Below are positions 5,207 through 12,852 of a DNA stretch of 19,667 nt, piece by piece. The translations under genes were made by a program, and so were the position numbers. The stretch comes from an uncultured Verrucomicrobiota bacterium. GTDB lineage: Bacteria > Verrucomicrobiota > Kiritimatiellia > RFP12 > UBA3636. The notes below the pieces were generated by a model. It was not told where the DNA came from. It saw only the letters and a list, made by a program, of their open reading frames with translations, and ran no database searches. Positions within the stretch are counted from its first letter, which is position 1, and each line of letters starts with the position of its first letter. Location: assembly GCA_946612175.1 (NCBI GenBank), contig CAMOEO010000014.1, forward strand, positions 1 through 19,667, in the 5' to 3' direction.

Positions 5207-7078
5207 CTACGCCTCGCGCGTCCAGACCTGCATTTCGGCCGGGCCGCGGTTCTGCCAGAGCGCGTAGGGGATCGCGACGAAGCGGCGGCGGCGCGTGCGC
5301 GGCGCGGCCTCCGAGTAGAGCGCGTCGCCGGGGCGCGTCGTCTCGAACGCGGTGCCCGCGATGGCGACCGTCCCGCGCGGAAGCCCCTTCGCGGGGACGA
5401 GCCGGAAGTCCTGCTTCGCCGGGATCGAGAGGCGGTGCAGGGCGGGGCCGTTGTCGACGCTCTCCAGCGCGTAGACGAGCGGTCCGCGCTGCAGCGCGAT
5501 GCGCCCGGCGTCGGCCGCGACGGCGTCGTTCGCACGCAGGACCTGCACCGGCATCGCGAGGTCGAGCACGATCGCGTCGCCGGGCTTCCAGGCGCGCTTG
5601 AGCGAGACGAAGCCGTCCCTCGGCTTCGCGGCGACGTGGCGGCCGTTCACGGCGAGGGAGAACTTCGCGCACCAGCCGGGAATGCGGAGCGAGAGAGAGA
5701 AGGCGCTCGGGTTCCTAGGAGCGCTAGCGGCGCTAGAAACGCTAGAACCGACGAAGCGGATGGCAATCCTGCCATCATAGGGGTAGCGCCCCTTGACCTG
5801 GATGCACAGGCCGTTCCCGAGCCGCAGTTCCGACGCGGCGGGGATGCAGAGGCGGACCTCCCCGGGGGCGAGCGCCCAGCAGAGCTGCGCGGCCTGCGGG
5901 AAGAAGCGGGCGAAGTTGGTGGGGCAGCAGGAGCAGTAGAACCACTCCTGGCGCTCGCGTGCGTAGGGCGAGTCGGCGTCGGAGGCGAGCGGGTTCTGGT
6001 AGAAGAAGCGGTCGCCGGAGAGCGAGGCGCCGGACGGAATGCCGTTGTAGAGGGCGCGCTCGAGGACGTCGAGGTAGCGCCCCTCGCCGGTGATCGCGTG
6101 CATGCGGCGCGAGAAGAGCGCGAGGCCGATCGCGGCGCAGCTCTCGGCGTAGGCGGTGAGGTTGTCGAGCTTGTACTCGCGCTCGAACGCCTCGCCGTCG
6201 CGGGCGGTGCCGATGCCGCCCGTGACGAGCATCCGGCGCTCCGTGGCGTTCTTCCACATCGCGCGGCAGGCCTCGAGCAGGCCGGCGTCGCCGGTCGCGG
6301 CGGCGACGTCCGCCATGCCGCAGCAGAGGTAGGCCCAGCGCACGGCGTGGCCGACGGGCTCGCGCTGCTCGCGGGGCGGGAGGTGCGCCTGGAGGTAGGG
6401 AAGGCGCCACTCCTCCCAGCCCTCCTTCTCGACGTAGTAGTTGGGCTTGCGGCCGCGCTCGTCGACGAAGTAGGCGGCGAGGTCGAGGTACTTCCGCTCC
6501 CCGGTCGCCTGCGCGAGGCGGCAGAGCGCGAGCTCGATCTCCTCGTGGCCGGGGTAGCCGCGCCTCTGGCCGCGCCCGCGGCCGAACGTCTTCGCGATGA
6601 GGTCCGCGTAGCGGCGCATCGCGTCGAGGAAGAAGCGCTCGCCCGTCGCCTCGAAATGCGCGACGGCGGCCTCCATGAGGTGGCCCGCGCAGTAGAGCTC
6701 GTGCCAGTCGTGGAGGTTCGTCCAGCGCTTCTCCGGCTCGACGAGCGTGAAGTGGGTGTTGAGGTAGCCGTCGGGTTGCTGCGCGGAGACGACGAGCTTC
6801 GCGACCCGGTCGAGCTCCTTCGCGAGCGCGGGATCGGGCCTGCGCGAAAGTTCGCGCGCCATGCCCTCGACGACCTTCGCGACGTCGCTGTCCCAGAAGA
6901 TGTGGGGCCACCACTTGTCGCCCTTCTTCCACTTCAGCTTGAGCGCATCGATGCAGTGCTCCTTCTCGAAGTGGCGGAGGCAGGCGGGAATCGTGGCGGC
7001 GCGGTTCGCCTCGACGCGGGGGGCGAGGACGGGATCGGCGAGCGAGACGGCGGACGGGGCGGGGGAGGCGTATTTCAT
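5207..7078 (-). CDS. GH127 family glycoside hydrolase (DUF1680), beta-L-arabinofuranosidase-like
   Basis: The 623-residue protein matches the GH127 family over its length: an (alpha/alpha)6 barrel with PDGYLNTHF, HDWHELYCAGHLMEAAVAHFEATG, MLVTGGIG, AESCAAIG and CSCCPTNFARFF, then C-terminal beta-sandwich domains with SLRIPGWC and RGPLVYALE. By alignment from memory with Bifidobacterium HypBA1, E296 is the acid/base, C384 the cysteine nucleophile, and E312, C314 and C385 complete the zinc site, so the active site looks intact. HypBA1 releases L-arabinose from arabinooligosaccharides such as those on hydroxyproline-rich plant glycoproteins. No signal peptide is evident, suggesting action on imported oligosaccharides. 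The start at 7078 skips an Arg/Ala-rich extension. A serine-rich stretch at residues about 444-456 is encoded by 9-bp CTAG repeats. It follows asnB after 94 bp with no clear promoter of its own. Confidence 0.9.
   Translation of the reverse strand: MKYASPAPSAVSLADPVLAPRVEANRAATIPACLRHFEKEHCIDALKLKWKKGDKWWPHIFWDSDVAKVVEGMARELSRRPDPALAKELDRVAKLVVSAQQPDGYLNTHFTLVEPEKRWTNLHDWHELYCAGHLMEAAVAHFEATGERFFLDAMRRYADLIAKTFGRGRGQRRGYPGHEEIELALCRLAQATGERKYLDLAAYFVDERGRKPNYYVEKEGWEEWRLPYLQAHLPPREQREPVGHAVRWAYLCCGMADVAAATGDAGLLEACRAMWKNATERRMLVTGGIGTARDGEAFEREYKLDNLTAYAESCAAIGLALFSRRMHAITGEGRYLDVLERALYNGIPSGASLSGDRFFYQNPLASDADSPYARERQEWFYCSCCPTNFARFFPQAAQLCWALAPGEVRLCIPAASELRLGNGLCIQVKGRYPYDGRIAIRFVGSSVSSAASAPRNPSAFSLSLRIPGWCAKFSLAVNGRHVAAKPRDGFVSLKRAWKPGDAIVLDLAMPVQVLRANDAVAADAGRIALQRGPLVYALESVDNGPALHRLSIPAKQDFRLVPAKGLPRGTVAIAGTAFETTRPGDALYSEAAPRTRRRRFVAIPYALWQNRGPAEMQVWTREA
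5715..5745 (-). repeat. 9-bp CTAG tandem repeats inside the GH127 coding sequence
   Basis: CTAG occurs at 5715, 5724, 5733 and 5742, exactly 9 bp apart. On the minus strand the units read TCTAGCGTT, TCTAGCGCC, GCTAGCGCT, CCTAGGAAC. They encode a low-complexity SSVSSAASAPRN segment between two beta strands (IAIRFVG and AFSLSLRIPG), so the insertion keeps frame and probably forms a loop. Elsewhere in the window the CTAGs I noticed are mostly at TAG stop codons. Confidence 0.75.
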
Positions 7079-7127
7079 GGCGTGCGGAGGGTGCCGCGCG
7101 GAGCGCGCGGCGGCGGATCGGCGGAGA

Positions 7128-7172
7128 GCCCGCCGCACCGGCGGGCATGGGCGGCCCCGCGAGGCGCGGCCG
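7128..7172 (-). terminator. Hairpins downstream of asnB (no U tract)
   Basis: A perfect inverted repeat GCCCGCCG-CAC-CGGCGGGC (7128-7146) and a second GC-rich stem (about 7151-7172, with a small bulge) lie just past the asnB stop and before GH127. Neither is followed by a T run on the minus strand. They may stabilise the upstream mRNA or reduce read-through into GH127 rather than act as true intrinsic terminators. Confidence 0.35.
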
Positions 7173-9110
7173 CTACCGCAGCGAGGCGATGAAGTCCTTC
7201 ATCTCGCCGGCGGACTTCCCCTCGATGCACTGGCGGTGCCAGATCTCGAGGTTGATGAGCATCCACAGGCGGAAGTTGTGGTCGGCCTTGCCGCCGACGT
7301 GCTCGGCGACGAGGCGGTCGATCGCCTCCTGGCGGAAGAGCCCGAGCTCGACGAAGCGCGACTGCGCGAAGAGCCGTTTCTGGAACTCCGCCAGGTCGCC
7401 GCGCAGCCAGCGCGCGATCGGGAAGCCGAAGCCCTGCTTCTTGCGGTCGATGAGCTCGCGCGGGAGGTAGCGCGCGGCGACCTGGCGCAGGAGCCACTTG
7501 AGGCCGCGGTCGCGCCCCTTGAGCTTGAGGCCGCACGGGAGCGACGCCGCGAACTCGGTCACCCTGACGTCGATGAGCGGCGGACGGATCTCGATCGAGT
7601 GCGCCATGCTCATGCGGTCGGAGATCGCGAGCAGCTGGTCGGGCATGCGCGTCATGAGGTCCGTGTAGAGCATCTTGTCGAGGTGCTCCTTCGCGGCGCC
7701 GGAGTCGAAGAGGGCGAGGATCTTGCCGACGGAGTCCGTGTTGCCGATCTGCGCCTTGGCCCTGTCGGTGAAGAGGCGCTCCTTCTCCTCCTGGGTGAAG
7801 CGCAGGACGGACATCGAGCGAGCGTAGGCCTCGCCGTCGCTGCGGGCGTGGCCGCCGACGTCGTTGAGCCAGCGCAGCTTCCCGGCGAGGCTCTTGTAGC
7901 CGAAGGACTCGGGGACGAGGCCGATCATCGGCCCGAGGACGCCGCGGCGGAGGAAGCCGGGGACGAGGCCGTAGAGGCGGGCGAGCTTCTGCCCGGCGAA
8001 GCGGTCGTAGCCGGCGAAGTTCTCGTCGCCGCCGTCGCCGGAGAGGACGACCTTGTCGTGCTTCGCGGCGAGGCGCGAGACGAGGAAGACGCCGACGCCG
8101 AACGGGTCGGCGGGCTCGTCCATGTGGTGGATCATCTCGGGGATCGTGCCGATGACGTCGGGCTCGGCGATCTCGTGGATCCAGTTGAGGCCGTACTGCT
8201 TCGCGACGACCTCCGCCCACGGCAGCTCCGAGAGGTCCTGGTCCTTGACGCCGATGGAGAACGTGTCGAAGGGCCTGCCCGTGATCTTCGCCGTCATCGC
8301 GGTGACGAGCGAGGAGTCGATGCCGCCGGAGAGGAAGGTGGCGACGGGGACGTCGGAGAGCAGGTGCAGCTTCACCGTGTCGAGGAGGAGCGCCTCGAGC
8401 TCGTCGGTGAGCTCCTCGGCCGTGCCGGTGCGCTTGGGCTCGAAGGTGGAGAGCGTCCAGTACCTCTCGGTGCGGACTCCCCTGCCCTCCTCCCAGACCG
8501 CGTAGTGGGCGGCGGGGAGCTTCACGACGCCCCGGAAGAGGGAGCGGTCGTCGGGGAGGTACCGGAGCGACATGTAGTGCCAGAGCGCCTCCATGTCGAC
8601 CTCGCGCGGGACGATGCCGGTGGCGAGGATCGCCTTGGGCTCGGAGGCGAAGGCGAAGGAGCCGTCGGCCCCCGTGGCGTAGAAGACGGGCTTCTGCCCG
8701 AGGTGGTCGCGGGCGAGAAGGAGCCTGCGCTTCCGGGAGTCCCAGAGGGCGAAGCCGAACATGCCGCGGAGGTGCTCGACGCACTTCTCGCCGTATTCGA
8801 GGTAGAGCGGGAGGACGATCTCCGAGTCGGAGCGCGTCTTGAACGCGTAGCCCTGCGCCTCGTACTTCGCGCGGAGCTCGGGATAGTTGTAGATCTCGCC
8901 GTTGCAGACGAGGATCAGGGCGCCCGAGGGGTCCGTGAGCGGCTGGCGGCCGCCGGCGAGGTCGTTGATCGAGAGGCGGCGCTGGCCGATGGCGAAGCCG
9001 GCGCTCTCGCGCATGTCGAAGTCGTCCGGGCCGCGGTGGGCCATGAGGTCGCACATGGCGCGGACCTTGTCCGCGCCGCCCTTTCCGAAGAATCCTGCGA
9101 TTCCGCACAT
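7173..9110 (-). CDS. asnB: Asparagine synthase (glutamine-hydrolysing)-type amidotransferase of the polysaccharide locus
   Basis: The 645-residue protein starts MCGIAGFFG, with Cys2 the glutaminase nucleophile once Met is removed. Other glutaminase motifs are AHRGPDD (24-30), RRLSINDLAGGRQPL and NGEIYNY (70-75). The synthetase half has the ATP PP-loop SGGIDSS (261-267), SGDGGDENFAGYDRF and IEIRPPLIDVRV. Length and domain order are those of AsnB, which converts aspartate, glutamine and ATP to asparagine. It is the last gene of a set with Wzc, Wza and a helical-repeat protein; AsnB-like amidotransferases in exosortase and exopolysaccharide loci are thought to amidate sugars or precursors, so glycan modification is a plausible alternative to asparagine supply. 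It starts 15 nt after the preceding stop, with a CCCCTCCCCC leader and no Shine-Dalgarno. Confidence 0.9.
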   Translation of the reverse strand: MCGIAGFFGKGGADKVRAMCDLMAHRGPDDFDMRESAGFAIGQRRLSINDLAGGRQPLTDPSGALILVCNGEIYNYPELRAKYEAQGYAFKTRSDSEIVLPLYLEYGEKCVEHLRGMFGFALWDSRKRRLLLARDHLGQKPVFYATGADGSFAFASEPKAILATGIVPREVDMEALWHYMSLRYLPDDRSLFRGVVKLPAAHYAVWEEGRGVRTERYWTLSTFEPKRTGTAEELTDELEALLLDTVKLHLLSDVPVATFLSGGIDSSLVTAMTAKITGRPFDTFSIGVKDQDLSELPWAEVVAKQYGLNWIHEIAEPDVIGTIPEMIHHMDEPADPFGVGVFLVSRLAAKHDKVVLSGDGGDENFAGYDRFAGQKLARLYGLVPGFLRRGVLGPMIGLVPESFGYKSLAGKLRWLNDVGGHARSDGEAYARSMSVLRFTQEEKERLFTDRAKAQIGNTDSVGKILALFDSGAAKEHLDKMLYTDLMTRMPDQLLAISDRMSMAHSIEIRPPLIDVRVTEFAASLPCGLKLKGRDRGLKWLLRQVAARYLPRELIDRKKQGFGFPIARWLRGDLAEFQKRLFAQSRFVELGLFRQEAIDRLVAEHVGGKADHNFRLWMLINLEIWHRQCIEGKSAGEMKDFIASLR

Positions 9111-9125
9111 GGGGGAGGGGTTCCG

Positions 9126-9782
9126 TTATTGCTTGTTTCCGGCCGCGCCCTTCCGGCGCCGGGTGCGGTCGAGGGCCCGGGCGAGGCCGTTGAGGCGCTT
9201 GCGGAGCTCGGGATCCTCGACCAGGCCGCGCTCGCGAACGGCGAGGCGGAGGCTCGCGGTGGAGCCCTCCTGGAGGAGGAGCCGCGCCTGCACGTCGTGG
9301 TTGGAGCGGTTCCAGAACTCGCGGCGGAGGACGGGCGCCCAGAACTCGAAGGCCTCGGCCAGATGGCCGGATTCGGCGAGCGCCTGGACGCGGGAAAGGC
9401 GCGCCTGGTGGTCGTAGGGGTTGAGCGCGTACGCGTTGCGGGAGAAGTAGAGGGCGGCGCGCATCGCGTCGTCGAACGACTCGCGGTCCGGCGCGTCCCT
9501 CGCCTCGGCCAGCGCGCAGAACGCGGCGTACGAGGGGAAGTAGTAGTTCCTGGGATAGAGCGAGGCGGCGAGGCGCGCGCGGGGGGCGACGACGGCGAGG
9601 TCGTCCGACGCGGGCCGCTCGTACCGGGTTCCGCGGTGGAAGCCGTACCGGGAAAGCAGATAGAGCCGCTCGGCGCGGCCGGCGTCGCGGGCGTGAAGGA
9701 CGCCGAAGAAGCCGGCGATGAGCAGCACGCACCCCGCCACGAGACGGAAGCGGACCCGGAAGCGGTGGGACGGGAAGGACAC
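9126..9782 (-). CDS. Membrane-anchored helical-repeat (TPR-like) protein of the polysaccharide locus
   Basis: The 218-residue protein has a basic N-terminus and one membrane segment (about residues 13-27, LVAGCVLLIAGFFGV). The rest is mostly helical, with TPR-like pairs such as AALYFSRNAYALNPYDHQARLSRVQALAESGHLAEAFEFW. The domain probably faces the periplasm. The first codon is GTG at 9782, supported by GGGGG seven bases upstream, one of the few Shine-Dalgarno-like signals in this region. It sits 13 bp after the Wza-type gene and 15 bp before asnB, so it is very probably co-transcribed. Small TPR proteins with O-antigen or exopolysaccharide genes often act as scaffolds; the function here is unknown. 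Confidence 0.75.
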   Translation of the reverse strand: MSFPSHRFRVRFRLVAGCVLLIAGFFGVLHARDAGRAERLYLLSRYGFHRGTRYERPASDDLAVVAPRARLAASLYPRNYYFPSYAAFCALAEARDAPDRESFDDAMRAALYFSRNAYALNPYDHQARLSRVQALAESGHLAEAFEFWAPVLRREFWNRSNHDVQARLLLQEGSTASLRLAVRERGLVEDPELRKRLNGLARALDRTRRRKGAAGNKQ

Positions 9783-9795
9783 CGGGAAGCCCCCT

Positions 9796-10422
9796 CTAGA
9801 ACCGGGACTGCGGGGCGTAGATCACGTCGTTGGGGAGAAGGACGGGGTTTTCGTCCCGACGGTCCTTGACGCGCTTCCAGTTGTAGGTCTTGATCGTCCC
9901 GTTGCGCGTCAGCTGGAGCTCCCCGCTCGCGAACGGATCGAGGTCGCCCATCTCGATGACGGCCTGCTCGAGGGTGAGCCCGTCGCGCCACGGGAGGTCG
10001 CCCCGCTTGTGGAACCGGCCGCTCAGGAAGACCCGTTGCTGCTTTACCATGTTCTCGCAGACGACGTTGACCTCGACCGAGCGGTAGTAGCCGCCGTCGA
10101 CATACGCCCGGGCGATCGCCTTTCCGGCCTCGGAGGTGGTGAGGCCGCCGACCTTGATGTCGCCGACGAGCGGGAGCGTGATCATGCCGAACGCGTCGAC
10201 GATGTCGTCGGAGACCTGCCGGTTGTTGGTCGGCGGCATGACGGCGACCTTGACCGTGTCGTCGGGGCGCAGCGGGCGGTCGCCCGTCGCCTGGATGGAC
10301 AGCTGCGGCGGGAGCGGCGGACGCCACTCGGCGGAGTTCCGGTTCGTGGCGGGGGACAGGGAGATGCAGCCCGCGCAGAGGAGCGCGAGGGCGGCGGCGA
10401 GCGGAGGAAGCAGGCGTTTCAT
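9796..10422 (-). CDS. Wza-type polysaccharide export outer-membrane lipoprotein
   Basis: The 208-residue protein has a lipoprotein signal peptide ending LLCAGC (lipidated C19). A Poly_export domain follows (about 50-120: LRPDDTVKVAVMPPTNNRQVSDDIVDAFGMITLPLVGDIKVGG is its core; ARAYVDGGYYRSVEVNV closes it). An SLBB-like beta-grasp segment runs about 125-205 (VFLSGRFHKRGDLPW, LTLEQAVIEMG, LLPNDVIYAP). It is shorter than E. coli Wza and matches the short export proteins of exopolysaccharide loci. It would form the periplasmic or outer-membrane part of the export channel working with the adjacent Wzc. It starts 10 bp after the wzc stop; AAGGAG overlaps the end of wzc 13 nt upstream, a rather long spacing. 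Confidence 0.88.
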   Translation of the reverse strand: MKRLLPPLAAALALLCAGCISLSPATNRNSAEWRPPLPPQLSIQATGDRPLRPDDTVKVAVMPPTNNRQVSDDIVDAFGMITLPLVGDIKVGGLTTSEAGKAIARAYVDGGYYRSVEVNVVCENMVKQQRVFLSGRFHKRGDLPWRDGLTLEQAVIEMGDLDPFASGELQLTRNGTIKTYNWKRVKDRRDENPVLLPNDVIYAPQSRF

Positions 10423-10432
10423 GGGAAAGGGG

Positions 10433-12748
10433 CTACTCCTTGGAGGACGGGGCGGAGGAGGACGACGATTCCCCGTCGCCGTGGTGCGACCTCGAACGGC
10501 GGCGGCGGCGGCGGGAATGCCCCTCGGAATCCCCGGTGTAGTAGTAGTAGTACTGGTTCTCGTAGTAGTACGAGGAGGACCCGTTGGAGGCGTTGACGTT
10601 GTTGAGCAGGACGCCGAGGAAGTTGCCGCCCATCGCGATGACGCGCTCCTTGGCGCGCCGGCAGAGGGCGCGGGGGTACTTGCGGTGCTGGACGACGAGC
10701 ACCACGCCGTCGCAGAGGCGGACGAGCTGCGCGGTGTCCGAGACGCCGATCATCGGCGGCGCGTCGACCACGATGCGATCGTAGCGGGAGCGGAGCGTCT
10801 CGAAGAGCTTCAGCGACTCCTCCGTGTCCATGAGGCCGAACACGCTGGCCCCCGCGATGCGGCCGGCGGGGAGGAAGTCCAGCGAGGGCTGCGCGGTCTT
10901 GACGATCGCGCCCTCGAGCGTGGCCTCGCCGACGATGACGTTGGAGAAGCCCGGGGAGAGCGCCGCGCCGAGGGTGCGGTGCTGGCGCGGGTGGAAGAGG
11001 TCGGCGTCGATGAGGAGCGTCTTCTCGCCGCTCTCCGCGCAGACCCACGCGACGTTGAACGCGTTGAGGGACTTGCCTTCGCCCGCGGAGGCCGAGGTGA
11101 AGAGGATCGCCTTCCCGCCCGCGAGGGCGCGGGAGTTCTTGAGGTTCATCCGCAGCACGCGGTAGATCTCGTAGTGCGAGAAGCGCGCGTTGGGGTCGTT
11201 GAGGGCGCGGAGCTTCTGCGGGACGACGCCCAGGACGTTGGCCTGGAGGTAGCGCTCGATGTCCTCGGCGCTCTTGATGGTCGTGTCGAGGTACTCGACG
11301 AAGAACGCGAGCACGACGCCGAAGAACAGGCCGGCGACGATGGAGAGCGTGACGTTGAGGGCGAAGTTGGGCGAAACGGGCAGCGGCCTCTCGGGAACGC
11401 GGGCCTCCTCGCGGACGATGACGGCGGTCTTGGGCATCTCGAGCTTGATGCGCTCGGCGTCGCGCCGGGACTCGAGGTCGCGCTTGCGCTGCTTGTCGGC
11501 GGCGAGCTTCTGCGTGAGCTTCTCCATGTCGATGGCGACGCCGGACGACATGACGCGCTCCTGGTTGGCGAGGTCCTCGAGCTCGGCGGCGCGAAGGTCG
11601 GCCTCCTGCTGGGCCTGCTCCCAGGCGTGCTTGAGCGCGGTGCGGATCTCCTCGAGGCGGACGGAGATCTGGCGGTTGCACTCCTCGTAGGCGGTGCGCG
11701 CGACAATGACGTCGGGGTGGTTCGCCCCGAGACCGGCCGTATCCTGGGCGGCCATGCGCGTCTCCAGCTCGCGGCGCTGGGTCTGGAGGGCGGCGAGCGA
11801 GCCGTCCGACGTAACGACGGGGACGACGGCGAGCGCCTCCTCCATGTCGAGGCCGGCCAGGCGGTCGTAGCGGGACTTCTTGACGGCGGCCTCGGTGCGG
11901 GCGTCGCCGGCCCGCGCGGTGAGCTCGGCGATGCGGGAGCGGATGTTCTCCACGCCCGTGTCGCTCTGCGACATCACGCTGATGCCGTGGCGGGCGCGCA
12001 TTTCGGCGAGCTTGTCCTCGCCCTCGGAAATCTGGCGCTCGAGGGTCTTGATGTCGCCCTCGAGGTGGGCGAGGCCGTCGATGATCGGCTTGCGGCTCTC
12101 CGCCTTGACGTTGTCCTGGTAGACCTTCGCGATGGAGTTCGCGACGCGCGCCGCGACGCGCGCCGCCTCGCCCTCGGGCTTCACGGGCTTGTCGAGGCGG
12201 ACCTGGATGGCGATGAGGTCCGTGTCGCGGAAGATCGAAAGCGTCGTGCGGCGCTTGAGCAGGTCGATCGTCTTCTCGCGGACGCTCTGCTTGGAGTAGT
12301 TGTTCTTCCAGCCGTACTCCATGCCGAGGTCCTCGTCGAGGTTGCTCTCCTTGACGACCTGTTCCAGGATGGGGTAGGACTTGATGATCTCGAACTGGGT
12401 GCGGAGGTAGATCGGGTCGTACCGCGGCATCCCGTGTCCGAAGAGGTCGATGTTGGGCGTCTCGCGCTGGACCTCGATGATCGTGGTCGCGGCGAAGACC
12501 TTCGGCATCTGGCGGGTGATGACGATGCCGACGAGGATGAGCAGGAGCGCGACGGCGATCACGATCTCCTTGCGGGAGTAGAGGATCTGCCAGTAGTCCA
12601 GGAAGTGGACGGCCTCCGCGGGGGCCGCCGCGGGCTGGGCGGCGGCGGTCGCAAAGGCCTGGGGCGCCCCGACCGGAGGGACGGAGGCCGGATTGGACTG
12701 CGGTGCGGGGGCGGACGGGGGGACTGCGCCCGTGGAATCGATGCTCAT
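10433..12748 (-). CDS. Wzc-type polysaccharide co-polymerase with bacterial tyrosine-kinase domain
   Basis: The 771-residue protein has a Pro/Ala-rich cytoplasmic N-terminus (1-45), a Wzz domain bounded by membrane segments (about 61-78 and 464-484), long periplasmic coiled coils (about 220-440), and a C-terminal BY-kinase domain. Kinase motifs are Walker A AGEGKS (555-560), Walker A' LLIDADLFHP (578-587) and Walker B IVVDAP (659-664). The autophosphorylated tyrosine cluster is Y727-729 and Y733-737. An unusual Arg/His then Ser-rich tail (745-771) follows. It should control chain length and export of a capsule or exopolysaccharide together with the following Wza-type protein. The ATG at 12748 lies 11 nt past an intrinsic terminator; only GGACAG resembles a ribosome site. 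A longer frame starting at 12800 would run through the terminator in another phase and is not used. Confidence 0.93.
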   Translation of the reverse strand: MSIDSTGAVPPSAPAPQSNPASVPPVGAPQAFATAAAQPAAAPAEAVHFLDYWQILYSRKEIVIAVALLLILVGIVITRQMPKVFAATTIIEVQRETPNIDLFGHGMPRYDPIYLRTQFEIIKSYPILEQVVKESNLDEDLGMEYGWKNNYSKQSVREKTIDLLKRRTTLSIFRDTDLIAIQVRLDKPVKPEGEAARVAARVANSIAKVYQDNVKAESRKPIIDGLAHLEGDIKTLERQISEGEDKLAEMRARHGISVMSQSDTGVENIRSRIAELTARAGDARTEAAVKKSRYDRLAGLDMEEALAVVPVVTSDGSLAALQTQRRELETRMAAQDTAGLGANHPDVIVARTAYEECNRQISVRLEEIRTALKHAWEQAQQEADLRAAELEDLANQERVMSSGVAIDMEKLTQKLAADKQRKRDLESRRDAERIKLEMPKTAVIVREEARVPERPLPVSPNFALNVTLSIVAGLFFGVVLAFFVEYLDTTIKSAEDIERYLQANVLGVVPQKLRALNDPNARFSHYEIYRVLRMNLKNSRALAGGKAILFTSASAGEGKSLNAFNVAWVCAESGEKTLLIDADLFHPRQHRTLGAALSPGFSNVIVGEATLEGAIVKTAQPSLDFLPAGRIAGASVFGLMDTEESLKLFETLRSRYDRIVVDAPPMIGVSDTAQLVRLCDGVVLVVQHRKYPRALCRRAKERVIAMGGNFLGVLLNNVNASNGSSSYYYENQYYYYYTGDSEGHSRRRRRRSRSHHGDGESSSSSAPSSKE

Positions 12749-12759
12749 CGTTCTGTCCG

Positions 12760-12795
12760 AAAAAAAGCCCGCCGGTCTCGTTCCGGCCGGCGGGC
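12760..12795 (-). terminator. Intrinsic terminator between the beta-barrel gene and wzc
   Basis: On the minus strand GCCCGCCGG (12795-12787), an 11-nt loop and CCGGCGGGC (12775-12767) form a 9-bp stem, followed directly by seven T (12766-12760). This is a classical rho-independent terminator. Its U tract ends 11 nt before the wzc ATG. Confidence 0.85.
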
Positions 12796-12810
12796 GTCAT
12801 GGGAGGAAGG

Positions 12811-12834
12811 GCCGCCGCGCCCGTGCGCGGCGGC
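12811..12834 (-). terminator. First hairpin of a tandem terminator after the beta-barrel gene
   Basis: GCCGCCGCGC-CCGT-GCGCGGCGGC is a perfect 10-bp stem with a 4-nt loop, 18 bp past the barrel stop codon. There is no T run after it. With the intrinsic terminator just downstream it forms a double-hairpin structure and probably also protects the barrel mRNA 3' end. Confidence 0.6.
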
Positions 12835-12852
12835 TGCGGATCCCCGCGCTTT

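Noticed and set aside
7128..7146. Intrinsic terminator between asnB and GH127
   Set aside because: The stem is perfect but no T run follows on the coding strand, so it is listed only as a low-confidence hairpin.
6861..9869. Very long plus-strand open frame (about 1000 codons) opposite asnB and its neighbours
   Set aside because: It is antisense to well-recognised genes, has a low-complexity Glu/Gly/Arg/Val composition, and matches no family; long antisense frames are expected at this GC content.
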